NCBI GenBank assembly: GCA_021809425.1 | Contig: JAKBAA010000005.1 | Coordinates: forward strand, 1-64,000 | DNA length: 64,000 nt | Reading direction: 5' to 3' | Source of the DNA: Actinomycetes bacterium | GTDB taxonomy: Bacteria; Actinomycetota; Acidimicrobiia; Acidimicrobiales; Bog-793 | In this document: one piece after another, positions 7,844 through 16,845 of the stretch | How the letters are laid out: the number at the start of each line of letters is the position of its first letter | How positions within the stretch are numbered: position 1 is the stretch's first letter | Translations under genes and position numbers: made by a program | Notes under the pieces: model-generated | The model's database searches: none | What the model saw: only the letters and a program-made list of their open reading frames with translations | Told to the model about the DNA's origin: nothing

Positions 7844-8833
7844 ATGGGTGCGCTTCGCCTGAGCATCGCCACCACCGACTACGACCACTTCCGGGACTTC
7901 CGGCTCGGCGAGGTGCGCGCAGCCGGGATCGACCCCATCTGGTCGCTTCTCGGCCACCACGAGATCTTTGCCCGCTTCGCCGCCCACCGGGAGTGGGATG
8001 TGAGCGAGCTCTCCATCGCCAAGTTCTCCGCCGAGGTGACGCGACCGGACGCCGACATCGTCGGCCTCCCCGTGGTCTGCTCGCGCTTGTTCCGCTTCGG
8101 CTCGTTCTACGTGAACCGCAGGAGCGGGATCAAGGAGGCAGCCGACCTGCGCGGGCGGCGGGTCGGCTCACCCGAGTGGGCCCATTCCGCCGCCGTGTAC
8201 ATGCGCGGGTGGCTCGGCGACGAGGTCGGCGTCCGCCTCGACGAGGTCGACTGGTACCAGGCCGGGGCCAATGCCCCGGGACGGAGGGAGAAGGTCCAGA
8301 TCGAGCTGCCCGAGGGCGTCTCGCTCACGCGGGTCGCCGACCGCTCGCTCTCGGACATGCTCGCCTCGGGCGACCTCGACGCCGCCATCATCGCCCGCCC
8401 GCCCACCTGCTTCCTCGAGGGGCATCCGGACGTCGTCCGCCTCTTCCCGGACTTCCGAGCGCGCGAAGAGGACTACTACCGCCGCACCCGCGTCTGGCCC
8501 ATCATGCACATCGTGGCCCTCCGGCGCGACCTCGTCGAAGCGCACCCGTGGGTGCCGCGAAACCTGTACAACGCCTTCGCGGAGTCCAAGCGCCGCAGCC
8601 TCGAGCGCCTGCTCGACCCGGCCGTCTCTCGCTACCCGCTCGCCTGGCTGCCGGCATACGGCCAGCGGATGGCCCAGCTGTTCGAGGGCGACCCCTTCCC
8701 CTTCGGGCTCGAGGCCAACCTCCCGACCTTCTCCCTGCTGCTGCGCTATGCCCACGAGCAGGGCATCGCCCAGCGCCAGGCGACCCCCGCCGAGGTGTTC
8801 ACCGCCGGCATCGAGACGGCCGTCGTGATCTGA
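7844..8833 (+). CDS. 4,5-dihydroxyphthalate decarboxylase-like / NMT1-type protein, copy 1
   Basis: The 329-residue protein has no signal peptide and starts LRLSIATTDYDHFRDF. It shows the Pht5-like pattern HREWDVSELSIAKF, GLPVVCSRLFRFGSFYVN, GRRVGSPEWAHSAAVY and WPIMHIVALRRDLVE. The fold is that of periplasmic binding proteins, but cytoplasmic relatives include 4,5-dihydroxyphthalate decarboxylase of the protocatechuate branch. ATG 7844 follows a GAGGGGGACG Shine-Dalgarno; longer in-frame starts lack homology. It is paralogous to the gene at 22786. Decarboxylase rather than transporter function is supported by the missing signal peptide. Confidence 0.8.
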   Translation: MGALRLSIATTDYDHFRDFRLGEVRAAGIDPIWSLLGHHEIFARFAAHREWDVSELSIAKFSAEVTRPDADIVGLPVVCSRLFRFGSFYVNRRSGIKEAADLRGRRVGSPEWAHSAAVYMRGWLGDEVGVRLDEVDWYQAGANAPGRREKVQIELPEGVSLTRVADRSLSDMLASGDLDAAIIARPPTCFLEGHPDVVRLFPDFRAREEDYYRRTRVWPIMHIVALRRDLVEAHPWVPRNLYNAFAESKRRSLERLLDPAVSRYPLAWLPAYGQRMAQLFEGDPFPFGLEANLPTFSLLLRYAHEQGIAQRQATPAEVFTAGIETAVVI

Positions 8834-8838
8834 CCCGG

Positions 8839-9705
8839 TCAGCCGCCACGGCGGGGCGTGACAAGACCCGCGACCGCCCGGCGCGCCCACACGGCGGCCA
8901 TCGCCGTCTTGTACTCGACCGAGCCCCGCTGATCGTCCGTCGGAGCCGCCGCCTCGGCCGCAGCCTCGGCCAACCGGTCGAGATCGCCGGCGGAGGGTCG
9001 CCGGCCGACGAGGGCCGCCGGGGCGCCCGCCACGAGCACCGCCGTCGGCGCGACACCGCCGAGGGCGACCCTCGCCGCCGTGACGACGCCCGACTCGTCG
9101 AGCACCACCTCGGCGGCGACCCCGACGGTCGGGAAGTCGAGGGCGCTGTTCGGCGCGAACCGGACATAGCCGTCCCGCCTCCCCGCCCGTGGCGGGATGC
9201 CCACCTCGACGACCAGCTCGTCCGGCTGGAGCACCGTCGCCATGAACCCCGTCAGCAGCTCCCCCACCGGGATCTGACGTACACCGTGCGGTCCCGACAC
9301 CGTGACCACCGCGCCCAGGGCGAGCAGCACCGGTGGCAGGTCCTGGCGCGGGTCGGCGTGGGCAAGGTGGCCGCCAAGCGTCGCGACGGCACGGATCCGA
9401 GGGTTGGCCGCTCGTGCTGCTGCCTCCGCCAAGCTCGGACAGCTGGACCGGACGCGGCGGTCTGCCGCGAGCTCCGCCAGGGTCGCCATCGCACCCAGGC
9501 GGAGGGTCCCACCCGCGTCGAGCTCGATCCCCGACAGGCCGGGGATCCGTCCGAGCAGGACCAGGCGCTCGGGCGCGAGGAGCCTTGCGCGCAGCAGCAG
9601 GCCGACGGCGGTGCCACCGGCGACCGCGACGGCGCCCGGTGCCTGCAGCGCCGCACAGGCCTCGGCGACCGTGCCGGCGACGACGAGCTCACAAGGTTGC
9701 GAGAT
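8839..9705 (-). CDS. Molybdenum hydroxylase FAD-binding subunit (CoxM/XdhB type), start unclear
   Basis: The frame encodes a full-length (~288 aa) FAD subunit: VAVAGGTAVGLLL (FAD pyrophosphate loop) near residue 30, then TLGGHLAHADPRQDLPP with the second FAD loop, and TAVLVAGAPAALVG. It would pass electrons from the iron-sulfur subunit to the final acceptor. No ATG, GTG or TTG exists in frame between the stop at 9714-9712 and ATG 9489, which lies after the first FAD loop. The 9705 end is therefore the length expected of the family (codon ATC), not a proven start. The GTG overlapping the upstream stop is in another frame. A rare start codon or a one-base sequence error is likely. Confidence 0.8.
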   Translation of the reverse strand: MSQPCELVVAGTVAEACAALQAPGAVAVAGGTAVGLLLRARLLAPERLVLLGRIPGLSGIELDAGGTLRLGAMATLAELAADRRVRSSCPSLAEAAARAANPRIRAVATLGGHLAHADPRQDLPPVLLALGAVVTVSGPHGVRQIPVGELLTGFMATVLQPDELVVEVGIPPRAGRRDGYVRFAPNSALDFPTVGVAAEVVLDESGVVTAARVALGGVAPTAVLVAGAPAALVGRRPSAGDLDRLAEAAAEAAAPTDDQRGSVEYKTAMAAVWARRAVAGLVTPRRGG

Positions 9706-10138
9706 AGTGCCTCACCGCCTCGACGATCGTGCCGTAACCCGTGCATCGGCAGAGGTTGCCGGACAGGTACTCGCGCACCTCCTCCTCGGACGCGGACGGG
9801 CACGCCCGCGCGAGCGCCGCCGCGGCAACGACCTGGCCCGGCGTGCAGATGCCGCACTGCATCGCCTCGTGCTCGACGAACGCAGCCACGAGGCCTGGCG
9901 CCCGCTCCGCGAGGCCCTCGATCGTCCAGACCTCGGCGCCCTCGAGGGCAGCGCACAGGTACAGGCAGGAGCTGACCGGCCGGTCGTCGACGAGCACCGA
10001 GCACACCCCGCACACCCCGACCCCGCAACCCTCCTTCGTCCCGGTGAGCCCACGGGCGCGCAGCACATCGAGCAGGAGCGCGTCCGGCTCGACCTCGAGG
10101 CCGACGGCACTCCCGTTCAGCCGGAAGCCCACCCTCAC
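9689..10138 (-). CDS. Molybdenum hydroxylase [2Fe-2S] subunit (CoxS type)
   Basis: The 149-residue protein carries both clusters. The plant-type N-terminal site is C-x4-C-x2-C (CGVGVCGVC context) with a fourth Cys in SSCLYL. The C-terminal all-alpha site is CGICTPG plus CRCTGYG. It relays electrons from the molybdopterin subunit to FAD. GTG 10138 overlaps the large-subunit stop (GTGA), so it is translated from the same transcript. Length and motifs match xanthine-dehydrogenase-family small subunits. Confidence 0.95.
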   Translation of the reverse strand: MRVGFRLNGSAVGLEVEPDALLLDVLRARGLTGTKEGCGVGVCGVCSVLVDDRPVSSCLYLCAALEGAEVWTIEGLAERAPGLVAAFVEHEAMQCGICTPGQVVAAAALARACPSASEEEVREYLSGNLCRCTGYGTIVEAVRHYLATL

Positions 10139-12276
10139 GTCGCACCGCCGCGCCCGGCAGCGTGCAGCGCGCGATAGACATCCTCGGCGCTCACCGGAAG
10201 GCGCCGGAGCCGCGCCCCGGTGGCCGCCGCCACCGCGTTGGCGATCGCCGCCCCGGTCGGCACGTTGGCAAGCTCGCCCACCGCCTTCACGTCCAGGGCG
10301 CCGATCCCCCGGCTACCGGTCACGAGGACGGTTCGCAGCTGCGGAACCTCGCGAGCGGCCGGGATCCGGAACTCGCCAAGGCTCCCCGCCCACACCTGTC
10401 CATCCTCGAGCAGCAGATCCTCCATGCAGGCGAACCCGTAGCCCATCACGGCACCACCCTCGATCTGCATCCGATGGGCCGCAGGCTCGATGATCTCGGC
10501 GACGTCGAGCGCCGTCAGGAGCTGCAGCACGCGGACCTGACCAGTGGCAGGGTCCACGGCCACCTGGGCGAGCTGCACGCAGCAGGACGTCACCCGCAAG
10601 GGACCGGCACCGTCGATCTCCGCGGTCACCGCCCGCTCGGCGCCACGCTGCGACCACCGACGGGCCGCCTCGGCCAGGACCGTGCTCAGCTCCGCCGTGA
10701 CGCGGCTCGCGCCGACGCCGACGTCGTAGGGCAGCTCCGCCGTGCTCACCTGCAGCACGTCCACCGTGTCGGGATCGACGCCGAGCAGCCGTGCAAGGCC
10801 ATCTCGAGCGACCGTATGGCTCCCCGTTCCCGTCTCAGGGAGCGGCAGCTCGAGGACGATGCGTCCGGCCTCCCCCTCGCGCAGGCGCACGCTCGTCCTT
10901 CCCGGGGCCGTCTCCCGGTCGTAGACGCCGATGCCGAGCCCGCTCGCCCACCCGCTCGGGGTAGGGAGCGGCTCGTACGCCGCAAGCGCCGCCTCCAGCA
11001 CCTCCACGGCTCGGATCTCGACGAAGGACGCGCCGTTGTGCGCGACCTCCGGGGTACGGAGCAGGTTCCGACGGCGGATCTCCTCGGGACCGATGCCGGC
11101 GCGGTGCGCGAGCTCGTCGAGGGCCGACTCGAAGGCGAACGTCACCTGCGGAGATCCCGGGGCGCGCATGTGCCCCTTCGGGACGCTGTTCGTGTAGGCG
11201 ATCCGGGCGTCGACGTGCACGTGGGGGATCCGGTAGGTCGTCCCGACGAGCTCCATCCCGTGCAGGCCGACCGAGGGGATCGGCTTCCCGCCCGCGTAGG
11301 CACCCCCGTCGGCGACCGCCTCCAGCTGCAAGGCGACCAGGCGACCGTCCCGGTCGGCGCCGAGGCGCACTCGCATGCGCACCGGATGGCGGGGGCTCGC
11401 CGCCATGAGCTCCTCGTTGTAGGAGTGCACCATCTGGACCGGTTGGCCGACCAGGCGCGTCAGCGCAGCACACAGCGGGATGAGCTCCGACGTCCCCTTG
11501 CCTCCGAAGTCCCCGCCGATCAGCACCGGGTGGAGGATGATCGAGGACGTCTCCATGTCGAAGGTCTCCGCCAACTGCTGGCGCATGCGGTAGGGCGCCT
11601 TGTTGCTCGCCCAGATCTCGAGGACCCCCTCCCCGGTCATCCTCGCCACGCAGGCTTGCGGCTCCAGATACCCCTGATGGCCCGCCACGGTCTCGTAGGT
11701 CTGCTCGACCACGAAGGCGGCACCCCGCAGGGCCGCCTCGACGCGAGCGGCGTCTCCGTGGACCACGCGCGACTGCAGGTTGACCCCGTCGCCCTCCGAC
11801 ACGACCGCCCCCGGGTACGCCCACGGCGCCTCGTGCACCCTCGGGCTGTCCTGCTCGAGCGCCTCGGTGGCATCGAAGACCCCAGGGACCTCGTCGACCT
11901 CGATCTCGACGAGGTCGGCAGCGCGCTCTGCGTCCTGGCGGCGTCTCGCCACGACCACGGCAACCGGCTCGCCGATGTGGCGCACCTTGCCGGTGGCAAG
12001 GATCGGCGAATCGCGAACCCGTCGACCGAACAGACCTGCGGGGAGCTGGTCGGCCACGAAGACGCCTAGCACGCCGTCGCCCGCAAGGGCTCGGCCGACG
12101 TGGACGGCACGGATCACCCCGTGCGCCACCGAGCTTCGGGCCACGGCGGCGTGCACCAGCCCCGGCAGGTGCACGTCCGCCGTGTAGCGCGCCGAGCCCG
12201 TCGCCTTGGCGACCGCGTCGAGACGCCCGGCCCGACCGAGCCCCAACCCGTTCGAGACGAGCGTGTCGCTGCCCAT
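10135..12276 (-). CDS. Molybdenum hydroxylase large subunit, molybdopterin-binding (CoxL/XdhA type)
   Basis: The 713-residue protein has the aldehyde-oxidase/xanthine-dehydrogenase a/b hammerhead (ATGSARYTADVHLPG at the N-terminus), a molybdopterin-binding domain with GGDFGGKG, the active-site loop GHMRAPGSPQ and the catalytic Glu in VKAVGELANVPTGAAIANAV. Family members hydroxylate N-heteroaromatics, purines or aldehydes with water-derived oxygen, or reduce aryl-CoA. The loop is not the CO-dehydrogenase CSFR type. ATG 12276 is preceded by GGGAGGGGG and lies 8 bases after the ubiD stop. Context favours hydroxylation of an aromatic acid; pyridine carboxylates would suit it. Confidence 0.9.
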   Translation of the reverse strand: MGSDTLVSNGLGLGRAGRLDAVAKATGSARYTADVHLPGLVHAAVARSSVAHGVIRAVHVGRALAGDGVLGVFVADQLPAGLFGRRVRDSPILATGKVRHIGEPVAVVVARRRQDAERAADLVEIEVDEVPGVFDATEALEQDSPRVHEAPWAYPGAVVSEGDGVNLQSRVVHGDAARVEAALRGAAFVVEQTYETVAGHQGYLEPQACVARMTGEGVLEIWASNKAPYRMRQQLAETFDMETSSIILHPVLIGGDFGGKGTSELIPLCAALTRLVGQPVQMVHSYNEELMAASPRHPVRMRVRLGADRDGRLVALQLEAVADGGAYAGGKPIPSVGLHGMELVGTTYRIPHVHVDARIAYTNSVPKGHMRAPGSPQVTFAFESALDELAHRAGIGPEEIRRRNLLRTPEVAHNGASFVEIRAVEVLEAALAAYEPLPTPSGWASGLGIGVYDRETAPGRTSVRLREGEAGRIVLELPLPETGTGSHTVARDGLARLLGVDPDTVDVLQVSTAELPYDVGVGASRVTAELSTVLAEAARRWSQRGAERAVTAEIDGAGPLRVTSCCVQLAQVAVDPATGQVRVLQLLTALDVAEIIEPAAHRMQIEGGAVMGYGFACMEDLLLEDGQVWAGSLGEFRIPAAREVPQLRTVLVTGSRGIGALDVKAVGELANVPTGAAIANAVAAATGARLRRLPVSAEDVYRALHAAGRGGAT

Positions 12277-12284
12277 CCCCCTCC

Positions 12285-13748
12285 CTACTCGAGCAGGTAG
12301 GCCCAGCGGGCAAGAGCCGCGCGGCGGGCGGACAGGGGCGGCACGTTCACCGGGGGGAACCGGTCGCGCCACTCAAAGGGGCGGGTCGCGTCGATCAGCG
12401 CCCGTGAATTGGTGAAGTCGCCAGCGGCCCGCTGGGCAGGGGTCAGGCGAGGGTCGAGCGGGGTGCTCCACGCCCGGCGGACGATGTCGATCGACTCGGC
12501 AGGGTCCGAGCGCGTGCAGACCGCCCACATCACCTCCTCGAGGTCCGACGGGTCGATGTCGTCGTCGACGACGATGGCGTACTTCCCGGCGTACCCGCCG
12601 GTGTGGCACTGCGAGGCGACGTGCAACACCTGGCGGGCGTGGCCGGGGTAGCGCTGGCGGATCGCCACGACGAGCAGCATCCTGCTCCCGCCCGCCTCGT
12701 GCTGCCACACGCCGGTCACCTCGGGAACGCCCGCCTTCAGCAGCTCCTCGTGCAGCAGGGCCGAGCGGAGCGGAGCGCGGTACCGGGCCAGCTCGTCCGG
12801 CGGTCGGCCGGGAGGGCAGCCCAGGATGATCGGGTCGTTCCGGTGGTAGACGGCCGCCACCTCGAGCACCGGCTCGGCACGCTCCCCGGAGGCGTAGTAG
12901 CCGGTCCACTCGCCGAACGGGCCCTCCGGGAGCATCTCCTGGTCACTGGCGAAGCCCTCGACCACGATCTCTGCACAGGCCGGGATCGGCAGGCCCGTGA
13001 TCGGGCCGCGAAGGACCTCCATCGGCTCGCCGAGGATGCCACCGGCCCAGTCGTACTCGCTCACCCCGTACGGCACCTCGTTGCTCGCAGCGAGGAACAG
13101 GAGCGGATGCGATCCGAAGACCATCGCCACCGGGCACGGCTCGCCGCGATCGAAGTACTTCTGGCGATGCAGGCGACCGTGCTTGCCGGGCGAGATGTAA
13201 TAGCCGAGCCGCCGGGCGTCGTGGACCATCACCCGATACGTCCCGACGTTCACCCAGCCGTCGTCCGGGTCCCGCGTGACATCGTAGGAGCCCGTCCCCA
13301 GGTAACGACCCCCGTCGCCTGGATGCCAGAGCGGCGCCGGGAAGCGCGTCAGATCGACCTCGTCACCCCTCAGGACGTTCTCCATGACCGGCCCGTCGGC
13401 CACCTCGACCGCCGGCCTCGGCTCGAGCCCGAGGATGCGCTCCCGCCAGACCTCTGACAGCTGCAGCTTCGTGAGCCCCATCGGGGCACCGAGGGCGATC
13501 GCCATGCGGTCGACGCTCCCCAGGGCGTTCACGAGCACCCGGAACCCCGGCGAGTAGCCGGGGATCTTGTCGAAGAGCACCGCCGGCGCCCGCTCCGAGT
13601 GCTGCAGGAGGTCGGTCACCTCCCCGATCTCCCCCTCGACCGATGCCCCCTCGACCGTTCGGAGCACCCCGAGCTCCTCTACCCGCTCGAGCCATCCCCG
13701 AAGGTCGTAGGTCTTCGATGTCGTTGCCTTCCCAGTGGCGATCGCCAC
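12285..13748 (-). CDS. UbiD-family prFMN-dependent decarboxylase
   Basis: The 487-residue protein matches UbiD: YDLRGWLERVEELGVLRTV N-terminus, VNVGTYRVMVHDARRLGYY with the prFMN-binding Arg, and the acidic site in GFASDQEMLPEGPFGEWTGYY. These enzymes reversibly decarboxylate aromatic or unsaturated acids using cofactor from UbiX (4686). GTG 13748 was chosen because GGGAGG lies six bases upstream; earlier ATGs at 13772 and 13787 have poorer sites. It sits between the importer genes and the molybdenum hydroxylase on one minus-strand transcript, suggesting that import, hydroxylation and decarboxylation are co-regulated. Confidence 0.92.
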   Translation of the reverse strand: MAIATGKATTSKTYDLRGWLERVEELGVLRTVEGASVEGEIGEVTDLLQHSERAPAVLFDKIPGYSPGFRVLVNALGSVDRMAIALGAPMGLTKLQLSEVWRERILGLEPRPAVEVADGPVMENVLRGDEVDLTRFPAPLWHPGDGGRYLGTGSYDVTRDPDDGWVNVGTYRVMVHDARRLGYYISPGKHGRLHRQKYFDRGEPCPVAMVFGSHPLLFLAASNEVPYGVSEYDWAGGILGEPMEVLRGPITGLPIPACAEIVVEGFASDQEMLPEGPFGEWTGYYASGERAEPVLEVAAVYHRNDPIILGCPPGRPPDELARYRAPLRSALLHEELLKAGVPEVTGVWQHEAGGSRMLLVVAIRQRYPGHARQVLHVASQCHTGGYAGKYAIVVDDDIDPSDLEEVMWAVCTRSDPAESIDIVRRAWSTPLDPRLTPAQRAAGDFTNSRALIDATRPFEWRDRFPPVNVPPLSARRAALARWAYLLE

Positions 13749-13902
13749 AGCACTACCTCCCTCGACGGTCATCTGCACTGTGTCCATCCGTAACGGCCCG
13801 GACGGCTCGTGGACGAGCCCCGGCCCATCGCCCAGCCGCTCCGTCACGGAGCCGACCCGCGGCCCCACGGCGTGCCGTCGCCGGCTGCCGCCCCGCGCCT
13901 CC

Positions 13903-14742
13903 CTAGCGCGCCACCAACGTCCACCGGAAGAAGCGCGCCTGCAGGAACCGGACGATCGTGACGTTCACCACGCCGATGAGCGCGGCGACGACGATCAGCG
14001 CCAGCAGGTCCCCCGTCTGGAAGCCGTTCCCGTAGAAGTTCAACAGGTAGCCCATCCCGACGTTGCTCACCTCGATCTCGCCGACGATCATCCCGATCAC
14101 GGCGAGCGCGACACCGATGCGCGCCCCGGCGAAGATGTACGGCACCGCCCCCGGGAGGATCACCTTGCGGAGGAGCTGCCGCTCCGTCATTCCGAGGGTC
14201 TGGCCTACCTCGACGTACCCGCGACTCACGTTCTGCATACCGCTCGCCGTGTTCAGAAGGACCGGGAACATCGTGATCAGCACGACGAACAGGATTCGAG
14301 CCTCGGCGGAGATCCCCACCCAGACGATGAGGAGCGGGATGAGCACGTTGAGCGGCGTGGCGTTCGCCGAGTTCACGAAGGGGCTGAAGAGGCTGTTCAG
14401 CATCCGGTAGCGTCCCATCACGACCCCGAGGACCACGCCGGCAACGAACCCGATCGCGAGACCGATGTAGAGCTCCCGCAGCGAGATGGCGAGCGCGCTC
14501 GTCACCGCACCCCGGCTGAACTGGCCTGCGAAGTCCGATGCCACCTGCTGGGGCGACGAGATGAGCACAGGGTTGATGAAGTGGCCGGCGATCTCCCACG
14601 CGCCGAGGACGATGCCTCCGGCCACCACGGGCGCGAGCACACCGACGAGGCGCCGCTCGGAGAAGCGCGGCCGCTTTCTGGCGGCCGCCGCCACCCACGC
14701 CTCCATGCCCTCGTCCCGGGCGTGCGGCGCGAGCGAGGTCAT
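13903..14742 (-). CDS. NitT/TauT-type ABC transporter permease 2
   Basis: This 279-residue membrane protein has about six hydrophobic segments and the SsuC/TauC-type loop EVGQTLGMTERQLLRKVILPGAVPYIFAG that meets the ATPase. The ATG overlaps the ATPase stop (ATGA 14739-14742). It differs from the other permease of the same operon (15605), so the transporter is probably a heterodimer, unlike most SsuC systems that encode one permease. NitT/TauT systems import sulfonates, nitrate, pyrimidine precursors and aromatic acids such as phthalate. Confidence 0.9.
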   Translation of the reverse strand: MTSLAPHARDEGMEAWVAAAARKRPRFSERRLVGVLAPVVAGGIVLGAWEIAGHFINPVLISSPQQVASDFAGQFSRGAVTSALAISLRELYIGLAIGFVAGVVLGVVMGRYRMLNSLFSPFVNSANATPLNVLIPLLIVWVGISAEARILFVVLITMFPVLLNTASGMQNVSRGYVEVGQTLGMTERQLLRKVILPGAVPYIFAGARIGVALAVIGMIVGEIEVSNVGMGYLLNFYGNGFQTGDLLALIVVAALIGVVNVTIVRFLQARFFRWTLVAR

Positions 14743-15569
14743 CGCCCGCCCAGCCTTCCGACCTCCAGGTGCTGGGTGATGTGCCGACGGAGCTCCAACG
14801 TGCGCGGGTCCGACCGAAAGTCGTACTCGGTGCGCGGCCGGGGGAGATCGACGTCGACGATCTCGGTGATGCGCCCGGGGTTGACGTGGAACAGCGCGAT
14901 GCGGTCGCCGAGGAAGATCGCCTCGTCCACGTCGTGGGTCACGAAGACGATCGTCGCCCCGAGCTCGGCCCAGAGTCGGGCGAGCTCGACCTGGAGGCCC
15001 TCGCGGGTGAAGTTGTCGAGCTGGCCGAACGGCTCGTCCATGAGGAACACCTTGGGATGCATCGCCAACGCTCGGGCGACCCCCACCCGTTGCTGCATCC
15101 CTCCGGACAGCGTGTACGGAGGGCTCTTCGCGACATCGGCGAGGCCGACCATCTCGAGCACCTCCATCGCCCGCTGCTGGCGCTCCTGCTTCGGCAGGCC
15201 ACGCACCTCGAGGCCGAGGGCGACATTGTCGAGCACCGACCTCCATGGCAGCAGGTTGATGTCCTGGAACACGTACGCCATGTCCCGAGAGACCCCGGTG
15301 AGCTGCTGGCCGTCGAGGAACATCGTTCCCGCGTCCGCCTCGTCGAGGCCGTCGATGATGCGCAGCAGCGTCGTCTTTCCGCAGCCGCTCGGCCCCACGA
15401 GGCAGACGAACTCCCCTCGACGGACCCGCAGCGTCACGCGGTCCAGGGCGACGACGGTGCGCTCACCGCCCGAGAACATCTTGCAGACCTCGACGACCTC
15501 GAGGAGCGCTCTGCCCTGATCCGGCTCCCGGGCGACCGCCGTCGCCGTCGCCGTCACGGATTCCTCCAT
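14739..15569 (-). CDS. NitT/TauT-type ABC ATPase
   Basis: The 276-residue ATPase has Walker A GPSGCGKTT, Q-loop VFQDINLLPWRS, signature LSGGMQQR, Walker B VFLMDEPFGQLD and switch His in FVTHDVDEA. The DINLLPW Q-loop form is characteristic of SsuB/TauB/NrtD-type ATPases. ATG 15569 gives the family N-terminus with a short acidic leader. It lies between two permease genes, 35 bases after the upstream permease stop and overlapping the downstream one by four bases. Confidence 0.93.
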   Translation of the reverse strand: MEESVTATATAVAREPDQGRALLEVVEVCKMFSGGERTVVALDRVTLRVRRGEFVCLVGPSGCGKTTLLRIIDGLDEADAGTMFLDGQQLTGVSRDMAYVFQDINLLPWRSVLDNVALGLEVRGLPKQERQQRAMEVLEMVGLADVAKSPPYTLSGGMQQRVGVARALAMHPKVFLMDEPFGQLDNFTREGLQVELARLWAELGATIVFVTHDVDEAIFLGDRIALFHVNPGRITEIVDVDLPRPRTEYDFRSDPRTLELRRHITQHLEVGRLGGR

Positions 15570-15604
15570 CCCTGCACGCCCCTCTCTCGTACCCTCTCGA
15601 ACCG

Positions 15605-16435
15605 TCACCGCCGCCGCCCGGCTGACGTCGCCGCGATCCAGGGGAACGCCCGGTCCCGAACGATGCGGAGACCGAGGAACATGAGCATCGCGAGACCGGT
15701 GGTCGTGATGATGGCAGCGATCAGGTCGGAGGTCTGGCTGTACTCGGCGTACACCTCGGTCAGCCCGCCGAGACCTGCCTGGCCCACCTCCTGGCCGCCG
15801 AGGATCATCCCGACGGCGCCGACCGCCAGCGAGATCCGCATGCCCACGAGGATGTACGGCATCGAGGCGGGGAAGTAGATCTTCCAGGTCTGGCGCCACG
15901 GGCTCAGGCCGAACGCCTTCCCGACGTCGGTCAGGCGGGACCGGGCCGTCCGCACCCCGGCATAGGTGTTCACGAGGATCGGCCAGACGGCGATCACCAT
16001 GATGAACGCCACCCTTGCCGTCGTGCCGAAGCCGAACCAAACCTCCATCACCGGGAGCAGCGCGATGGTCGGGGTCGCGTTGCCCAGGGCGACGAGCGGA
16101 TCGAGCGCCTTCTCGACGAGGCGGACCCGCCCCATCAAGAGACCCACGCCGACCCCGACGAGCGTGGCGGCGAGCAGGCCCCCGAGCATCTCGAGGAGGC
16201 TCCGCAAGAAGGCGGACGGGAGCGCGCCAGAGGCGATGATGTGCGCGAGCGCCCGGACCACCGCGCTCGGCGTCGAGACGAAGATCGGGTTCATGAACAG
16301 ACCCGTCAGCTGCCAGATGCCGATCGCCGCGACGACACCGACCGCCCCGACAAGCACGTGACCGTGGTCGCGGTAGCGCTTGGACAGGTCCCACTTCCGC
16401 CCACGAGCCGGGACCGGCATCGAGATCGTCGCCAC
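15605..16435 (-). CDS. NitT/TauT-type ABC transporter permease 1
   Basis: This 276-residue permease has about six membrane segments and the coupling loop DVGKAFGLSPWRQTWKIYFPASMPYILVG. GTG 16435 was chosen for the GGGAGGA Shine-Dalgarno upstream. ATG 16420 and GTG 16549 are alternatives, the latter adding a low-complexity leader. It is the second gene after the binding protein but is separated from it by about 410 bases, an unusually long gap that holds a strong hairpin. Confidence 0.88.
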   Translation of the reverse strand: MATISMPVPARGRKWDLSKRYRDHGHVLVGAVGVVAAIGIWQLTGLFMNPIFVSTPSAVVRALAHIIASGALPSAFLRSLLEMLGGLLAATLVGVGVGLLMGRVRLVEKALDPLVALGNATPTIALLPVMEVWFGFGTTARVAFIMVIAVWPILVNTYAGVRTARSRLTDVGKAFGLSPWRQTWKIYFPASMPYILVGMRISLAVGAVGMILGGQEVGQAGLGGLTEVYAEYSQTSDLIAAIITTTGLAMLMFLGLRIVRDRAFPWIAATSAGRRR

Positions 16436-16845
16436 GGCAGCGCCTCCTCCCTTCGCGCGCTCGGCCGACGGATCCCCGACCGCCACACCGACGAGCCTGC
16501 CCGCGTCGACGCCGACCGGCGAGCCCCGCTCTCCTCCGCTCACCACCATGCCTCGCGCTCCACGTTGTCCGATTCTGGTCCTTGTCGCTTCGCCGTGCTC
16601 GTGACCGGCGCCGGCGCCGGCGCCCCTGCCGCCCCGCCGGCCGGCTCAACCCGTGCGGGACGGCCGATCGGGGCGCCGAGCACTCCGACTGCAAGGGTCA
16701 GCGGGTAGCGCTCCCGGATTGGCGTCCGACCCTCCGCGAGTCGCTGGAGGGGCGCCCGCCTCCAGCCCGCCAGAGGCCGACGCGCGCCACCCGTGGCCCG
16801 TCCACGGGTGGGCGCGTCGTCCGCCATCAGCTTCGTGCGCTGGCG
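16436..16845. other. Non-coding gap between binding-protein and permease genes
   Basis: I find no credible gene here: open frames have proline/arginine-rich shadow composition. The gap contains the hairpin at 16784-16815, the permease ribosome binding site near 16445 and a CGATTCTGG element at 16570-16578 that recurs near 23943. Confidence 0.6.
16784..16815 (-). terminator. Hairpin downstream of the binding-protein gene
   Basis: CCACCCGTGG (16787-16796) pairs perfectly with CCACGGGTGG (16802-16811) around a 5-base loop, and the stem extends by three pairs past a bulge. It lies about 30 bases after the binding-protein stop on the minus strand. Such hairpins commonly attenuate or stabilise transcripts so that binding protein outnumbers permease. 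Confidence 0.55.

Noticed and set aside
9252-10181. 309-residue frame across the iron-sulfur and FAD subunit genes
   Set aside because: It has no family motifs; it is a shadow frame that only includes the out-of-frame GTG at 9692.
10135-12276. Aerobic CO dehydrogenase large subunit
   Set aside because: The active-site loop reads GHMRAPGSP rather than the CSFR-type loop of true CoxL.
13735-15519. 594-residue open frame on the + strand opposite the NitT/TauT importer genes
   Set aside because: It is antisense to three genes with clear motifs and its product is low-complexity and basic, the usual shadow in very GC-rich DNA.
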